64,000 nucleotides of DNA from Chytriomyces cf. hyalinus JEL632 (Eukaryota > Chytridiomycota > Chytridiomycetes > Chytridiales > Chytriomycetaceae). The stretch is taken from positions 62,001 through 126,000 of the forward strand of contig JAIWWG010000003.1 of the NCBI GenBank assembly GCA_025435555.1. The letters are read 5' to 3'. The notes under the pieces were generated by a model that did no database searches, was not told the DNA's origin, and saw nothing but the letters and a program-made list of their open reading frames with translations. The position numbers and the translations under genes are program-made. Below are positions 61,184-64,000 of this stretch, piece after piece (the stretch's first letter is position 1; the number at the start of each line of letters is the position of its first letter).

Positions 61184-62209
61184 TCAAGCTCTAAACCGAC
61201 ATGTGAAGTTTTCCGTCGATCCATAACTCTTGCGGCGTGCATTATTTCTGGTCAACTCAACCGTCTCATCATCATCCGGCTCTGTCATTGAACCGAAGCA
61301 AGAGAAAACCTGCACCCCCCAGTTCCAAACGCGCTCATAGACTGACGTTTTCAGCTCTCTCAAGAGAATAATGTCCCACTCTTCCGCTGTATAAGTTCTG
61401 TGCATGGTGGACATTTGCGTCCGATCAAACGGTACCGGGCCGCTGGTTGCAGCGACTTCAGGTTCACGTTCACATGGCGGAGACGGTGGAGACACTGATT
61501 GTCGCATCAACTGCAGTTGCTGTTTTGCAAGCGCTATCCGTCTCTGCCGCACCTCCCAGTCCAAGCTCTTGAGCTTCCAACGCAAGACACGCGCCTTGGA
61601 GCGGACACCGTCCAACGAGGTCGTTGTCACGTCAAAACCCCCTTCTCCAGTAACTCCGTATGAAGCAACGGTAACCTCGTCGCAAAACATGACGCGGGAA
61701 CTGCGCGTATTGTCGCTTTGCGCAAGTCTCAGTTCCATGGCCGGACTTTCTGCAACGGGTGCAATGATTTCAACATGAAAGTCACGTTGCGGGGATATAA
61801 CGCCCGAGTCAGTGATAAAGTTCTTTGCCCACTCGTCCCACTCGGAGCAGAGTCTGCGGCGGCGGCCGACATTGCGGCTGTTGATGATTTCCTTGGAGAA
61901 GAACGGAGGTCCAATGGTGTACGTTGAAGAGAGTTGCGCGGTGACGAGGGAACTGGCAGCCTTCACTTCCTGTGTGGGGAAACGCGTGCTATTGCTCTCG
62001 TTGCACAATGAGGCGTTCATTTTGATTTGCAAAATTATTTTTGACAACAATTTGACCTGCCACTGACTTCTCAGCTTGATACTGAGGCATTGGAAGCTGT
62101 AAGTACTGAACTTGAAATAAGAAAGAGACGGAGACTTGGTTGTTAGCGTGGCCTTGTCAGTATCGCAGACATGCTTGATCGTAAGCATGGAGTACCGACG
62201 CGTAGCCAC
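61184..62209 (-). CDS. Hypothetical protein
   Basis: Open frame of 341 codons with no recognised family. The convincing part begins at an internal Met at 62020 (MNASLCNESNSTRF). It includes the SEWDEWAKNFITDSG segment, a basic helix SKARVLRWKLKSLDWEVRQR and a Thr/Glu-rich stretch (RTYTAEEWDIILLRELKTS). Codons 1-63 look less coding-like and may be 5' UTR or intron, so the true start may be 62020 or an upstream exon. No transmembrane segment or signal peptide is clear. It is divergent from GET3. Confidence 0.45.
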   Translation of the reverse strand: MATRRYSMLTIKHVCDTDKATLTTKSPSLSYFKFSTYSFQCLSIKLRSQWQVKLLSKIILQIKMNASLCNESNSTRFPTQEVKAASSLVTAQLSSTYTIGPPFFSKEIINSRNVGRRRRLCSEWDEWAKNFITDSGVISPQRDFHVEIIAPVAESPAMELRLAQSDNTRSSRVMFCDEVTVASYGVTGEGGFDVTTTSLDGVRSKARVLRWKLKSLDWEVRQRRIALAKQQLQLMRQSVSPPSPPCEREPEVAATSGPVPFDRTQMSTMHRTYTAEEWDIILLRELKTSVYERVWNWGVQVFSCFGSMTEPDDDETVELTRNNARRKSYGSTENFTCRFRA

Positions 62210-62603
62210 GTGCCAACAACAAGCAAGGGATTATATGGCCCTTTCTTTCAGCAGATTGCCTTAATCGCTGTCGCCCCAATCGGCATTTCATTAAAAGAAG
62301 CAACCTCCGTCGACCCTACTCAGCGCCAATGATTTGACTGCCACAAAGGCTGGCTCAGTCGATTTGCTCCTCAACACACCATTCGAAGCACATCTGGAAC
62401 TGCAAACGGGATGCGGTGAGAGTCAGTGGGATTGATTCATTCCAAAGTTTGTATTTAAGGTGTTGTGGTGCTCTCAGCATGCCAACTCCTTTGCTGCACA
62501 CAGCTTCGCTGCTATTTCGGCGCAGCTGAATCCAACCGTGCGCTCCGAGAAACCTTTCTTTTGCAACGTGTAAAATACGCACCCACAAACAATTATCACA
62601 AAA
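62210..62603. other. Divergent intergenic region upstream of GET3
   Basis: 394 bp between the orphan gene and the GET3 start. No gene or repeat was recognised. Confidence 0.5.
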
Positions 62604-64000
62604 ATGAGTGCGTTAAATTGGGCGCTGCCCTGAAGCCAGCTCTCACCAATACCCTTCCCAACCAAACCAGGCGACGACCTCGAGATTCTGCCTCCAACAA
62701 TCCAAAACATTCTTGACCAAGAGTCCCTCCGATGGATCTTTGTCGGTGGAAAGGGCGGTGTCGGAAAGACGACCAACTCGTTGAGTCAACCTCTCTGCTT
62801 CTGCGAAACTCGCTGTCCCCCCAGTATCTAGTCCTCTTACGCCCGAATTCATTGCTCCCTTCTTCAGATGCTCCCTCGCCGTTCAGCTTGCAGCTGTCAG
62901 GGAAAAGGTTCTTCTCATCTCAACCGACCCTGCGCACAACCTGTCAGGTGCGACACCAGACATTCATTCGCAGCAACATGAAATAATTCCGCATCGCTAA
63001 CGCATCGCCCGTGTTCATTCGTCCTCTTTTTAATTTTTTGCGCTTGTTTCAAATTCGAACAGATGCCTTCTGCCAGAAATTCACCAAAGTGCCAATGCTC
63101 GTCAACGGCTTCGACAACTTGTTCGCCATGGTACCTTTCTCTTGTCTTTTTCTTGTGAAGGCGGAATTCATCCCTTTTTTACCCGTGAAACGTGGACCCG
63201 TGTTCAAAAATGATCCTAAACAATTTGCTCTCCGCAGGAAATCGACCCAAACAGCAGCATGCAAGAAATGATGGATGGTCAATGTACGTCACTTCCGAAT
63301 TTCTCCGCTCGCCTCCCCCCACCCTCCTTCATTTTTCCCCCACTTCAAATTCACATTGTTTTTTGAAATCCAAAAACACAGCCGAAGACGCTGCCATGCA
63401 AAGCGGTCTCCAAGAACTCGCATTCGCAATCCCAGGTGTTGACGAAGCCATGAGTTTTGCTGAAGTGATGAAACTCGTCAAGAGTATGGACTATAGTGCC
63501 GTTGTGTTTGACACGGCACCCACCGGCCACACTCTGCGATTCTTGTCCTTCCCTAGTGTGTTGGATAAGGCATTGGGAAAATTGAGCGATTTGGGTGGAC
63601 GCTTTGGACCAATGGTAAAAACCGTCTTTTGTTTGGGAAGTTTTTTTTGTTTGCAGGTCTGATTTTGTTTTTTTTTTGCAGATTTCGCAAATGTCTTCCA
63701 TGATGGGCGTGTCACCCAACCAAGAAGATATGTTTGCCAAGCTCGAAAGCATGCGTACCGTTATCCAGGAAGTCAACACACAGTTCCAGGATCCCGACAA
63801 GACCACCTTTATTTGCGTGTGCATTTCAGAGTTTTTGTCCCTGTACGAGACGGAGCGCATGATTCAGGATTTGGCGGGATTCAACATCGACACTCATAAC
63901 ATTATTGTGAACCAGCTGTTGTACCCAAAGAAGGGTGAGTGAAAAACACTCTGATTATTCATAAAATTTCTAAGACTCTCTTCATTTCCAGACTCAAACT
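62604..64000 (+). CDS. GET3: GET3/ArsA-type ATPase (TRC40), 3' partial
   Basis: The gene runs off the right edge. Exon 1 carries only ATG plus A (62604-62607) before GTGCGT. A 63-nt intron leads to exon 2 at 62671, giving [20 protein letters not shown]. The P-loop is [20 protein letters not shown], split by an intron after TC, then STDPAHNLS (switch I). Further exons encode [52 protein letters not shown] and [11 protein letters not shown]. Get3 is the homodimeric ATPase that delivers tail-anchored proteins to the ER. The usual Thr after KTT is Asn here. Confidence 0.92.

Overview
The window is nuclear DNA of a flagellated early-diverging fungus, most probably a chytrid. Three genes serve a motile cilium: DNAAF5 (dynein assembly), IFT43 (intraflagellar transport) and DNAI3/WDR63 (axonemal dynein intermediate chain). 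They lie beside typically fungal genes: an Slt2-type cell-wall MAP kinase, a GT32 mannosyltransferase and a GH18 chitinase. Genes are dense and on both strands. Most are split by short GT-AG introns of about 40-70 nt, with a few longer ones. No rRNA, tRNA or CRISPR array was seen.

Layout. 1-6.8 kb: 3' part of a multi-pass membrane protein, a MEAK7-like TLDc protein, a PhyH-type dioxygenase and peptidyl-tRNA hydrolase. 6.8-13.6 kb: DNAAF5, head-to-head with a GT32 glycosyltransferase, then the Slt2/Mpk1 MAP kinase. 13.6-18.3 kb: a secreted double-psi beta-barrel protein with a 48-bp minisatellite, an ankyrin pseudogene, SND2/TMEM208 and a 392-bp MITE. 18.3-28 kb: a very large homologue of the kinetochore protein Rod/KNTC1. 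28-32.4 kb: an orphan 7-TM protein and a modular Cys-rich secreted protein. 32.7-38 kb: a housekeeping block of RPL26, SmG, eIF1A, RPP2 and IFT43. 38-41.1 kb: ferrochelatase and a methyltransferase with a TTLL12-like N-terminus. 41.4-45.3 kb: an LRR pseudogene and a membrane-anchored chitinase. 45.6-49.3 kb: DNAI3. 49.4-53.3 kb: an apparently intact Tc1/mariner-type transposon with 324-bp terminal inverted repeats and two genes. 53.3-64 kb: an MMACHC (cobalamin) homologue, two tandem P450s, eIF2B-delta, an orphan gene and the 5' part of GET3.

The strongest candidate for something undescribed is the transposon at 49371-53293. It carries a DD34E transposase and a second, convergent six-exon gene for a 476-aa protein I do not recognise. 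Each gene starts within 20 bp of the inner edge of one of two apparently identical TIRs, so the TIRs probably double as promoters. The right end sits 12 bp upstream of the MMACHC start codon. Other points worth attention are the TTLL12N-methyltransferase fusion, the Rod homologue in a fungus, the alternating one-exon-per-module Cys-rich protein, and start codons split from, or almost cut off from, their coding sequence in eIF1A and GET3.

Gene structures were derived by hand from splice signals and reading frame, so individual junctions may be off. All family names rest on recognising motifs and remembered family sequences; no search was run.
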